64,000 nt of DNA from BJHL01 sp040378885 (GTDB lineage Bacteria > Planctomycetota > Phycisphaerae > Phycisphaerales > UBA1924), in the NCBI GenBank assembly GCA_046316615.1, contig JBKDAN010000064.1, positions 1 through 64,000 of the forward strand. The letters are read 5' to 3'. The notes beneath the pieces were generated by a model. The model was not told the DNA's origin. It saw only the letters and a list, made by a program, of their open reading frames with translations, and ran no database searches. Positions 57,032 to 63,511 of this stretch are shown here, one piece after another. Positions within the stretch are counted from its first letter, which is position 1; each line of letters opens with the position of its first letter. A program made the translations under genes and the position numbers.

Positions 57032-57657
57032 GGGGAGAGGGTAGGTGAGTTTGTTCCGTAGAAGCGCGGGTCGAACTGGAACGGTCCCTCCCAGTAGTAG
57101 CGTCCGTTGCGCGGAGTGAGGCTCATGGAGAAGACGCCGCGACGAGCGAGCTGGGCTGCGGCTTCGGCGATGAACGCGCGGTCGGACGGACGCGCGATGA
57201 AGATCGCCATGACGTCTTCGTACTCGATCGGGCGATAGAACCAACGGGCGCGTTCCATGCAGTCGTCGAGATCGGTGTCACTGACCGGAAGAACTTGGAT
57301 GTAGTCCGGCGTGATCGCTGTTCGGAGGTAAACGCGGTCATGAGGTGCTATGTCTGCTGGCACGAAGCGAGGCATGTCGCAGCCGTACAACTGGAACAAC
57401 TGAGCCTGATGCTTCGGCAGCGACCAGAGTTTGCAGAGCTCGGCGAGTTCAAGGGCTGAGAGAGAGGAGCGATCGACGTCGTCGTCGAAGCAGGGCTCGT
57501 GGTCAAGCGGCGATGCGAAGGAGTTCGCGGCGGCGGCGCAGATGAGAAGATTCTCAATGTCGTTGGGCACGATGAGATGGGGAAACCTGGCAAACGACGG
57601 GATCGTTGTGCCGAACGACCACATCATCTGCTCATCACCGGTTTGCGGGCCATGCAT
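56989..57657 (-). CDS. Conserved-looking protein of unknown function
   Basis: A 222-residue product with no recognised family. It contains E-L-A-E-L-C-K-L-W-S-L-P, a Y-I-Q-V-L-P-V-S-D-T-D-L segment and R-N-G-R-Y-Y-W-E-G-P-F near the end; the Pro/Ser-rich last 20 residues overlap the ybeY start. It has AGGAG seven bases before ATG 57657 and fills the gap between coaE and ybeY on the same strand, which supports it as a gene. No signal peptide or membrane segment. Confidence 0.6.
   Translation of the reverse strand: MHGPQTGDEQMMWSFGTTIPSFARFPHLIVPNDIENLLICAAAANSFASPLDHEPCFDDDVDRSSLSALELAELCKLWSLPKHQAQLFQLYGCDMPRFVPADIAPHDRVYLRTAITPDYIQVLPVSDTDLDDCMERARWFYRPIEYEDVMAIFIARPSDRAFIAEAAAQLARRGVFSMSLTPRNGRYYWEGPFQFDPRFYGTNSPTLSPCPPPSNSSTPPTP
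57038..57043 (-). promoter_or_regulatory. TANNNT box (TACCCT) before ybeY
   Basis: TACCCT on the minus strand ends six bases before ATG 57031. It lies inside the 3' end of the upstream gene, so ybeY may have its own internal promoter. Confidence 0.5.
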
Positions 57658-57689
57658 CTGCCAGCTCCTGACGTGGACGGCAACGCGAC

Positions 57690-59096
57690 TCAGCGGGTTT
57701 CGAAGCGTTCGATGACTGATCCGTCACTCACTCGGATGCGCACTCTAAAGTCGCCGTCGTAAGCCCAAATGTCGTCACCTTCACCTTTCCGGACTTCAAA
57801 ATAAGTGCGGAGTGGCTGGCCGTCTTCACGAAGTTGCGGCTTCTCAGCAAGTCGCCACAAGATGTTGCCCGCGAGGTCGGTACAGATGAGATTGCTTTCG
57901 CCGAAGCGGAAGTGTGGATGAGAGGGGTTGATGAGGCGGACTTGGCGGTCGGGGAAGTCGATCGACAGGTCGGCTGCCCAACGCCCGCGTACGAGACGAG
58001 GGAGTGTGAGGGCGGACTCTACTTCGCGGTCGAGCGCAGCGAGATCGGCGTTGTTGGCGATGACGGCGTGGCTGCGGGTCTTCTTGCTTTCCAGCGAAAG
58101 TTGGGCGGCTTCGCGGCGGGTGAGTTCTTCGTCGGTCCAGCCGCGGGAGCGAACGCGCTGTTGGCGTTGCTCGAGGGGGGCATCGACGAACCAGACGAGG
58201 TCGCAGTCATTGACGCTGCCCGCTTCAAAGAGGAGAGGGGCGTCGATGACGACGCCGGGGCGGGACTCGCGGCGGGCGCGGGCGATGGTGGCGTGGCGGT
58301 CGGCGCGGACGATGGGGTGGATGAGGGATTCGAGGCGGGTGCGCTGGTTGGGGTCTTGGAAGACGATGGCGGCGACTTTCTTGCGATCGATGCGGCCATC
58401 GGTCAGGATGTCGGGCCCCCACCACTGCACGAGGGTGTCGCGGACGTCGGGGCGTTCGAGGGCGGCTTTGGCGTCTTTGTCGGCGTCGATCACGAGGTAG
58501 TTGCGACGGGCGAGCGCGGCGGCGACGGCGGACTTGCCCGAGCCGATGCCGCCGACGAGGCCGATGACTTTGAAGGACGGGACAGGAGCGGGCGCGGGTG
58601 CAGTGTGCACAACGCGGGAGGCGTTGCGGGCCTCATCGTGAGCGGCGCGGACGCGGTCGAGCACGGACTGTGGGTTGGGAATGGATTGCCAGGCGAGGGC
58701 GTAGCCGTCGGTGCCTGCGGTGGCGAAGAGGATGGTACCGGTGCCCGTGATGGTTTCCCAAGGGCTCTGCTGCATGACGATGTGCTGGACGTTTTCGAGC
58801 GGGATGTCGCGCGTGGTGCGGACGAGCCAGCCGGTGCGCGACATGGCGCGGGCGTCAGTCAGCAGGTACTGCATCGGGAGCCAGATGACGACGAGGCCCA
58901 TGCCCAGCAAACCCGCAGCGATGGCAAGCCACTGAAACCACGTGAGGGCCCAGACGCCGCCTCGGGGCGATTGGAAGTAGCGGAAGGTGAGCAGCACCAC
59001 GGCGGCGATGATGGCAGGGAAGATGAGGCGCGGGACGACGATGAGCCAGGAGGGCTTGAGCTTGAGGACCGCGGCTTCGCCGAAGGGAGGGTGCAT
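57690..59096 (-). CDS. coaE: Fusion of membrane PH-like domain, dephospho-CoA kinase and C-terminal domain
   Basis: A 468-residue three-part protein. Residues 1-155 form a bPH2 (YdbS/YdbT-type) domain with two membrane helices (about 18-37, 54-74). Residues 176-372 are dephospho-CoA kinase, the last step of coenzyme A synthesis, with P-loop G-G-I-G-S-G-K-S (182-189), I-D-A-D and D-A-P-L-L-F-E. Residues 380-468 are a beta-rich domain of unknown function (L-A-G-N-I-L-W-R, D-D-I-W-A-Y-D-G-D). The frame is open throughout. It would place CoA synthesis at the membrane. ATG 59096 is correct; upstream codons translate a CGATAAAG array. Confidence 0.9.
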   Translation of the reverse strand: MHPPFGEAAVLKLKPSWLIVVPRLIFPAIIAAVVLLTFRYFQSPRGGVWALTWFQWLAIAAGLLGMGLVVIWLPMQYLLTDARAMSRTGWLVRTTRDIPLENVQHIVMQQSPWETITGTGTILFATAGTDGYALAWQSIPNPQSVLDRVRAAHDEARNASRVVHTAPAPAPVPSFKVIGLVGGIGSGKSAVAAALARRNYLVIDADKDAKAALERPDVRDTLVQWWGPDILTDGRIDRKKVAAIVFQDPNQRTRLESLIHPIVRADRHATIARARRESRPGVVIDAPLLFEAGSVNDCDLVWFVDAPLEQRQQRVRSRGWTDEELTRREAAQLSLESKKTRSHAVIANNADLAALDREVESALTLPRLVRGRWAADLSIDFPDRQVRLINPSHPHFRFGESNLICTDLAGNILWRLAEKPQLREDGQPLRTYFEVRKGEGDDIWAYDGDFRVRIRVSDGSVIERFETR

Positions 59097-59097
59097 T

Positions 59098-59133
59098 GCA
59101 AAGCGATAAAGTGAAAAGTGAAAAGCGATAAAT
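59098..59133 (+). repeat. CGATAAAG array at the coaE start
   Basis: AAGCGATAAAG, TGAAAAGTGAAAAG and CGATAAAT units begin one to two bases upstream of the coaE ATG. Read on the minus strand, TATCGC ends six bases before the ATG. Confidence 0.8.
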
Positions 59134-59163
59134 GTTGGGTGGTGCCGGAGATCTAGGGGCAAA

Positions 59164-59724
59164 TCAGCGGCGGAGGATGGCGATGGCGGGGTGGTTGCGG
59201 TAGAGGCCGTCGTAGTCGAGGCCGTAGCCGACGACGAATTCGTCGGGAATATCGAAGCCGACGTACTCGGGATTGACGGGGAGCTTGGCTTTGCCGGGCT
59301 TGCGGAGCAGGACGCAGGTGCGGAGCGTGGCGGGTTTGGCGGCGTGGATGAGATCGATGAGCGTGTGGAGGGTTTGGCCGCTATCGAGGATGTCGTCGAT
59401 GAGGAGGACGTGACTGCCTGCGAGATTGTCGGGCAGGGCGCTCTTCATTTTGACGCCTTTGCTCTCGACGCTGGTGCCGGGGTAGCTGCTGACGGCGACG
59501 AGCTCGATGCGGAGCTTGATGGGCATCTCGCGGATGAGGTCGGCGACGAAGACCATGGCGCCGGTCATGACGGCGATGATGACGATGTGGGGTTCCTGCC
59601 CGGGCGGCGTGGCGGCGATGCTGCGTTGCAGATCTTTGGCGATTTGCACGCCGAGTTCGTGCACGCGCTGGGCGATGCGGTCTTTCTCGACGAGAGTTGC
59701 GGCGAAGTCATTGGCGAGGGCCAT
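59164..59724 (-). CDS. hpt: Hypoxanthine phosphoribosyltransferase
   Basis: A 186-residue purine-salvage enzyme that makes IMP (and GMP) from hypoxanthine (or guanine) and PRPP. The PRPP loop V-L-L-I-D-D-I-L-D-S-G-Q-T-L (residues 106-119) and a central V-M-T-G-A-M-V-F match the family, as does Y-V-G-F-D-I-P-D-E-F-V-V-G-Y-G-L-D-Y near the end. The start at 59724 has TACCCT five bases upstream. The coaE fusion lies 67 bp downstream. Confidence 0.94.
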   Translation of the reverse strand: MALANDFAATLVEKDRIAQRVHELGVQIAKDLQRSIAATPPGQEPHIVIIAVMTGAMVFVADLIREMPIKLRIELVAVSSYPGTSVESKGVKMKSALPDNLAGSHVLLIDDILDSGQTLHTLIDLIHAAKPATLRTCVLLRKPGKAKLPVNPEYVGFDIPDEFVVGYGLDYDGLYRNHPAIAILRR

Positions 59725-59729
59725 GGGAG

Positions 59730-59735
59730 AGGGTA
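59730..59735 (-). promoter_or_regulatory. TANNNT box (TACCCT) before hpt
   Basis: TACCCT on the minus strand ends five bases before the hpt ATG. Confidence 0.55.
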
Positions 59736-59815
59736 GAAGGGGAGGGACGGGGGCGAGTTGGCGACTTGAAACAGCGAAGAGACATCGAGAAGCCTGAGCG
59801 GAAGACTGGGTGCGC

Positions 59816-59821
59816 TATGCT
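59816..59821 (+). promoter_or_regulatory. TANNNT box (TATGCT), 8 nt before GTG
   Basis: TATGCT ends eight bases before GTG 59830 of the TauE/SafE gene. Confidence 0.45.
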
Positions 59822-59829
59822 GGGAATGC

Positions 59830-60657
59830 GTGAGTCCAGAGTGGTCCATGGCGGTGCTGTTTGGCGCGTCGGTGTGCGCAGGGTTTTTGGGTGCGCTGAC
59901 AGGGCTGGGCGGCGGCGTGGTGATCGTGCCGACGCTGATGATCGTGTTTGGTGTTGATCTGCACTATGCGATCGGGGCTTCGCTGATTGCGGTGATTGCG
60001 ACGAGCACGGGCAGCGCGGCGGCGTATGTGCGCGATGGGTTCACGAACATTCGCGTGGGTGTGCTGCTGGAGGTGGCGACGGTTGTGGGCGCGATTGCGG
60101 GGGCGGTGCTGACGGCGTACTTGAGCGCGAAGGTGATCGTCGGTCTGTTCGTGGCGGCGTTGTTCTACAGCGCGATTGCGACGCTGCGGCCGCCCAAGCC
60201 GCATGCGGTGGAGACGCAGCCTGATGCGTGGGCGACGAAGCTGAAGCTGGATGGGGTGTATCCGACGAAGGACGGGCTGACGGCGTATCGCGTGCGGCAG
60301 GTGCCCGGTGCGTTTGCGATCATGATCGGGGCGGGGGCACTGAGCGCGATTGTGGGGATTGGCAGCGGGATCATCAAGGTGCTGGCGATGGACCGGCTGA
60401 TGCGACTGCCTTTCAAGGTGAGCACGACGACGAGTAACTTCATGATCGGGGTGACGGCGGCGGCGAGCTGCGGGGTGTATCTGCATCGGGGGCAGATTGA
60501 GCCGCAGATCGCCGGGCCGGTTGCGCTGGGTGCGCTCGTGGGAGCACTTGCGGGTGCGCGGGTGCTGCCGAAGATCAAGACGATGTGGCTGCGGCGGATT
60601 TTTGCGGTCGTGGTGATCGCGAGCGGGGTGGAGCTGGTGCGGCGGACGTTCTTCTGA
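59830..60657 (+). CDS. Sulfite exporter TauE/SafE family protein
   Basis: A 275-residue polytopic membrane protein of the TauE/SafE (DUF81) family, anion exporters for sulfite, sulfoacetate and similar. The two family halves each begin with a Gly-rich helix: G-F-L-G-A-L-T-G-L-G-G-G-V-V-I-V-P near residue 18 and A-L-S-A-I-V-G-I-G-S-G-I-I-K near residue 170. About seven or eight membrane segments. GTG at 59830 is supported by a TATGCT box; ATG at 59848 is an alternative. The substrate cannot be inferred. Confidence 0.9.
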   Translation: MSPEWSMAVLFGASVCAGFLGALTGLGGGVVIVPTLMIVFGVDLHYAIGASLIAVIATSTGSAAAYVRDGFTNIRVGVLLEVATVVGAIAGAVLTAYLSAKVIVGLFVAALFYSAIATLRPPKPHAVETQPDAWATKLKLDGVYPTKDGLTAYRVRQVPGAFAIMIGAGALSAIVGIGSGIIKVLAMDRLMRLPFKVSTTTSNFMIGVTAAASCGVYLHRGQIEPQIAGPVALGALVGALAGARVLPKIKTMWLRRIFAVVVIASGVELVRRTFF

Positions 60658-60661
60658 GTGG

Positions 60662-60700
60662 GAATCACCGCGGAGACGCGGAGGGCGCAAAGAAAGAGCG
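60662..60700 (-). repeat. Dispersed repeat, diverged copy
   Basis: On the minus strand TTTCTTTGCGCCCTCCGCG then TCTCCGCGGTGA resembles the 51-bp repeats at 483 and 1428. It lies between the TauE stop and ribH. Confidence 0.6.
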
Positions 60701-60729
60701 GCGAGATGCGCGTTGCGGGAGAGCGGTTC

Positions 60730-60735
60730 TACAGT
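60730..60735 (+). promoter_or_regulatory. TANNNT box (TACAGT), 6 nt before ATG
   Basis: TACAGT ends six bases before ribH ATG 60742 and decides that start. Confidence 0.5.
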
Positions 60736-60741
60736 GGGGCA

Positions 60742-61317
60742 ATGGCGAAACAAGTGAACAGGAAGAGCGTCTCGCGCGGGTTGCCGCGGGTGGCGGTTGT
60801 GGTGAGTCGGTACAACGCGTCTATCACGGACAAGTTGGAAGCGGGCGCGATTGCGGCGTGGGAAGACGTCGGGGGGCAGCGCGGCGATGTGATCGTGGTG
60901 CCAGCGGCGGGGAGCTGGGAGATCGTGCCGCTCACGATGGCGGCGTGTGATCGCGATGACATTGATGGCGTGGTGACGCTGGGGTGCATTATCAAGGGTG
61001 AGACCACGCATGATCGCATTCTGGCGGATGCGGTGGCGAAGGGTTTGATTGATGTGATGATGACGACGGGCAAGCCGGTGTCGCTGGGCGTGCTGACTGT
61101 CGAGAATGTGGCGCAGGCGCAGGCTCGCGCGGGGGGAGATCAGGGGAACAAGGGGGCGGAAGCGATGCTGGCGCTGGTGGAGACGTGGCGGGCGATGATG
61201 CAACTGGCGGGCAAAGGCACGGAAAAGGCGGGCGTGATGAATAAGCCCGACAAGGCGAAGGGTGTGATGGGTGTGCATGTGAAGAAGCAGAAGAAGAACG
61301 GCGGGAGCAAGCGATGA
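60742..61317 (+). CDS. ribH: 6,7-dimethyl-8-ribityllumazine synthase
   Basis: A 191-residue enzyme that condenses 5-amino-6-ribitylaminouracil with dihydroxybutanone phosphate to give lumazine. Motifs: S-R-Y-N-A-S-I-T, P-A-A-G-S-W-E-I-V-P, L-G-C-I-I-K-G-E-T-T-H-D and G-V-L-T-V-E-N. After the family's usual end it has a Lys-rich tail of about 35 residues. Its stop overlaps the nusB start as ATGA, the common ribH-nusB pairing. Upstream codons to 60658 are not family-like. Confidence 0.94.
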   Translation: MAKQVNRKSVSRGLPRVAVVVSRYNASITDKLEAGAIAAWEDVGGQRGDVIVVPAAGSWEIVPLTMAACDRDDIDGVVTLGCIIKGETTHDRILADAVAKGLIDVMMTTGKPVSLGVLTVENVAQAQARAGGDQGNKGAEAMLALVETWRAMMQLAGKGTEKAGVMNKPDKAKGVMGVHVKKQKKNGGSKR

Positions 61318-61901
61318 GCGCGAACAAACCTTCACCATCCACCGTCACGGCTGATCCGCTGCGTCAACTTGCATTTACGGGCGTGTATGTGCTGCCACAG
61401 TTTGAAGAACTGGGGATGGCTAATGCGCCGATGACGGGCGGGGTGAATCCGCTGGATGTGGACGCGAAGATGAACGCGTACAGCCAGGAGCAGCGGGAGC
61501 GCGTGTACAACGTGGCTTCGCGGCGGCTGGCGTTTCAGCTCCTCTATCAGCTTGATGCGTCGAACGAGCGCGACGTGGCGGGCGCGATTGATCGCGAGCT
61601 GGAGGGCGTGAGCGACATCAGCGAGGATGCTGCGGAGAAGGTGAAGGCGCTGGTAGTGGGCGCGCATGAGACGCGGCGCGATGCGGACGCGAAGTTTGCG
61701 AAGCTTGCTCCGGAATGGCCCACGCACCGGCTGGCGGGAGTGGACAGGGCGATCTTGCGGCTGGCGCACTATGAGATCACCAACAACATCAACCCCGCGC
61801 GGATCGTGATCAACGAGGCCGTTGAACTGGCGCGGGCGTTCAGCACGGAGAAGAGTCCGGCGTTCATCAATGCGCTCTTGGACAAGGTCGCCGCGGGATG
61901 A
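61314..61901 (+). CDS. nusB: Transcription antitermination factor NusB
   Basis: A 195-residue RNA-binding factor that works with NusE (S10) in rRNA antitermination. The core from about residue 65 (A-S-R-R-L-A-F-Q-L-L-Y-Q-L-D) to the end (P-A-F-I-N-A-L-L-D-K-V-A) matches the family, with I-L-R-L-A-H-Y-E-I. The first 60 residues are an unusual extension. It overlaps ribH by four bases and is followed five bases later by the repeat arm of the four-helix-bundle element. Confidence 0.92.
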   Translation: MSANKPSPSTVTADPLRQLAFTGVYVLPQFEELGMANAPMTGGVNPLDVDAKMNAYSQEQRERVYNVASRRLAFQLLYQLDASNERDVAGAIDRELEGVSDISEDAAEKVKALVVGAHETRRDADAKFAKLAPEWPTHRLAGVDRAILRLAHYEITNNINPARIVINEAVELARAFSTEKSPAFINALLDKVAAG

Positions 61902-61905
61902 GCCT

Positions 61906-61954
61906 GAGCAGGTGAGCAGGTGAGCAGGTGAGCAGGTGGGGAGGTGAGCAGGTG
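61906..61954 (+). repeat. GAGCAGGT array, left inverted arm
   Basis: Six 8-bp units: GAGCAGGT four times, one GGGGAGGT, then GAGCAGGT. Its last 35 bases match the reverse complement of 62398-62432 at 34 positions, with the odd unit at the same place. The final GTG serves as the start codon of the enclosed gene. Confidence 0.92.
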
Positions 61955-62365
61955 AAAAAGCTGATCAGTTCCCACCGGGAGCTTGAGGTTTGGCAGCGAG
62001 CATTTGGGGCGTCGATGGCAGTGTTTGAAGCATCGAAGTCGTTTCCGAAGGCTGAGCAGTACTCATTGACTGATCAGATTCGACGATCATCGCGATCTGT
62101 CACGGTGAACATTACCGAAGCGTGGCGAAAACGGCGATATGAGGCTGCGTTTATAAGCAAGCTGAACGATGCAGAGGCGGAGGCGGCGGAAACACAGGAT
62201 TGGATTGAGTACGCCGTGAAATGCGGATACTTGCAGCGCCCGGAGGGAGCCTCGCTGTACAAGCAGTATGATGACATACTACGAACGCTGGTCGGCATGA
62301 TCGTTCATGCCGACACATGGGTGCTTCCCATGTCAGCCCGCGAGTCACGGGCACGGCGAGAGTAA
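61952..62365 (+). CDS. Four-helix-bundle protein (23S rRNA IVS/Avd-like family)
   Basis: A 137-residue protein of the four-helix-bundle family known from 23S rRNA intervening sequences and from Avd of diversity-generating retroelements. Hallmarks: L-E-V-W-Q-R-A-F in helix 1, F-P-K-A-E-Q-Y-S-L-T-D-Q-I-R-R-S-S-R-S-V in helix 2, and N-I-T-E-A-W-R-K-R. A-E-T-Q-D-W-I-E-Y-A follows. These proteins form basic pentamers that bind nucleic acid. The GTG at 61952 lies in the last unit of the left repeat arm; GTG at 61928 is also in frame. The gene sits between nusB and ftsY, enclosed by inverted arms. Confidence 0.9.
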   Translation: MKKLISSHRELEVWQRAFGASMAVFEASKSFPKAEQYSLTDQIRRSSRSVTVNITEAWRKRRYEAAFISKLNDAEAEAAETQDWIEYAVKCGYLQRPEGASLYKQYDDILRTLVGMIVHADTWVLPMSARESRARRE

Positions 62366-62397
62366 TCACTGAATTCAGCATCCTGCGTTTGCCGAAT

Positions 62398-62432
62398 CAC
62401 CTGCTCACCCCCCCACCTGCTCACCTGCTCAC
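62398..62432 (-). repeat. GAGCAGGT array, right inverted arm
   Basis: Read on the minus strand it has GAGCAGGT twice, GGGGGGGT, then GAGCAGGT. It mirrors the end of the left arm with one mismatch. It ends eight bases before the ftsY start codon. Confidence 0.92.
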
Positions 62433-62439
62433 TTCCACC

Positions 62440-63381
62440 ATGGGATTCTTCAAATCACTCGTTGACGGCTTCAAGAAGGGTCTGGAGAAGACGCGTGACG
62501 CCATTGTCACGGGCGTGCAGGGGCTGCGCAACATTCTCACGGGGCGCAAGCTCGATGAGGCGTTGATTGATGAGATTGAGCGGCGGCTGCTGCAGGCGGA
62601 CGTGGGCGTCAAGACAACGACGAAGTTGATTGACGGGCTGCGAGCGGACTTTCGCAGCGGCGAGATGGAGAGCGGTGATCAGGCGTTGGCATATCTCAAG
62701 CGTGAGATCGCGGCGTTGTGGCCTCAGCAGGATCGGACGCTGCGATTCGCTCCCGCGGATGCGAACTTGCCCACGGTGATTCTGGTGACGGGCGTGAATG
62801 GCGTGGGAAAGACCACGAGCATTGCAAAGTTGTGCAGCACGCTGCGTGGCCAAGGCAAGACGGTGCTGCTGGGGGCTTGCGACACGTTCCGTGCGGGTGC
62901 GGTTGCGCAGTTGGAAACGTGGGCCAACAGGCTGGGTGTGGAAGTGGTGAAGGGACAGCAAGGGGGCGATCCGGCGGCGGTGGCGTTTGACGCGTGCGCG
63001 GCGGCGAAGAGTCGCAAGGTGGATGTGCTGATTCTGGATACTGCGGGGCGACTGCAGACGCAGGATCCGCTGATGCGGCAGCTCACGAAGATTCGCAGCG
63101 TGGTGCAGAAGCAGATTGAGGGCGGGCCGCACGAGGTGCTGCTGGTGCTGGACGCAACGAGCGGTCAGAATGCGCTGCGGCAGGCGGAAGAGTTTGGCAA
63201 GGCGGCGGGCGTGACGGGGATTTTCCTCGCGAAGCTGGACGGCACGGCGAAGGGCGGCATTGTGGTCGCGGTGCGCGATGTGACTGACATTCCCGTGAAG
63301 TTCGTGGGCGTGGGTGAAACCCCTGCAGATGTACAGGTGTTTGATCCTGAAGCGTTTGTTGAAGCGCTCTTCAGTGCGTGA
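62440..63381 (+). CDS. ftsY: Signal recognition particle receptor FtsY
   Basis: A 313-residue SRP GTPase that receives ribosome-nascent-chain complexes at the membrane. The N domain (about 1-95) leads into the GTPase domain with G-V-N-G-V-G-K-T (118-125), D-T-A-G-R and L-A-K-L-D-G-T-A-K-G. The acidic A domain of E. coli FtsY is missing, as in many bacteria. The start at 62440 is eight bases after the right repeat arm and has no Shine-Dalgarno sequence. Upstream codons from 62317 translate the arm. Confidence 0.95.
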   Translation: MGFFKSLVDGFKKGLEKTRDAIVTGVQGLRNILTGRKLDEALIDEIERRLLQADVGVKTTTKLIDGLRADFRSGEMESGDQALAYLKREIAALWPQQDRTLRFAPADANLPTVILVTGVNGVGKTTSIAKLCSTLRGQGKTVLLGACDTFRAGAVAQLETWANRLGVEVVKGQQGGDPAAVAFDACAAAKSRKVDVLILDTAGRLQTQDPLMRQLTKIRSVVQKQIEGGPHEVLLVLDATSGQNALRQAEEFGKAAGVTGIFLAKLDGTAKGGIVVAVRDVTDIPVKFVGVGETPADVQVFDPEAFVEALFSA

Positions 63382-63511
63382 GATGGGACGCTGCAAAAGT
63401 TGCCTGATTGGGGCAGCCGCCTGCACGGTTTATCGCGAGGTTTGGTGAACTGACATCGATTATGCGGACCATGCGTGAAGTGGGCTGCTTGTGCTGCCGA
63501 TGCGATGGGGC

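Noticed and set aside
59815..61338. A 507-codon minus-strand frame
   Set aside because: It is antisense to the TauE and ribH genes, with His/Arg-rich composition and no recognisable motif.
61952..62365. A diversity-generating retroelement around the Avd-like gene
   Set aside because: No reverse transcriptase, template repeat or variable repeat is visible next to it; the neighbours are nusB and ftsY.
4435..62432. Short-unit repeat islands as CRISPR arrays
   Set aside because: Units are only 7-8 bp, directly tandem without unique spacers, and no cas gene is present.
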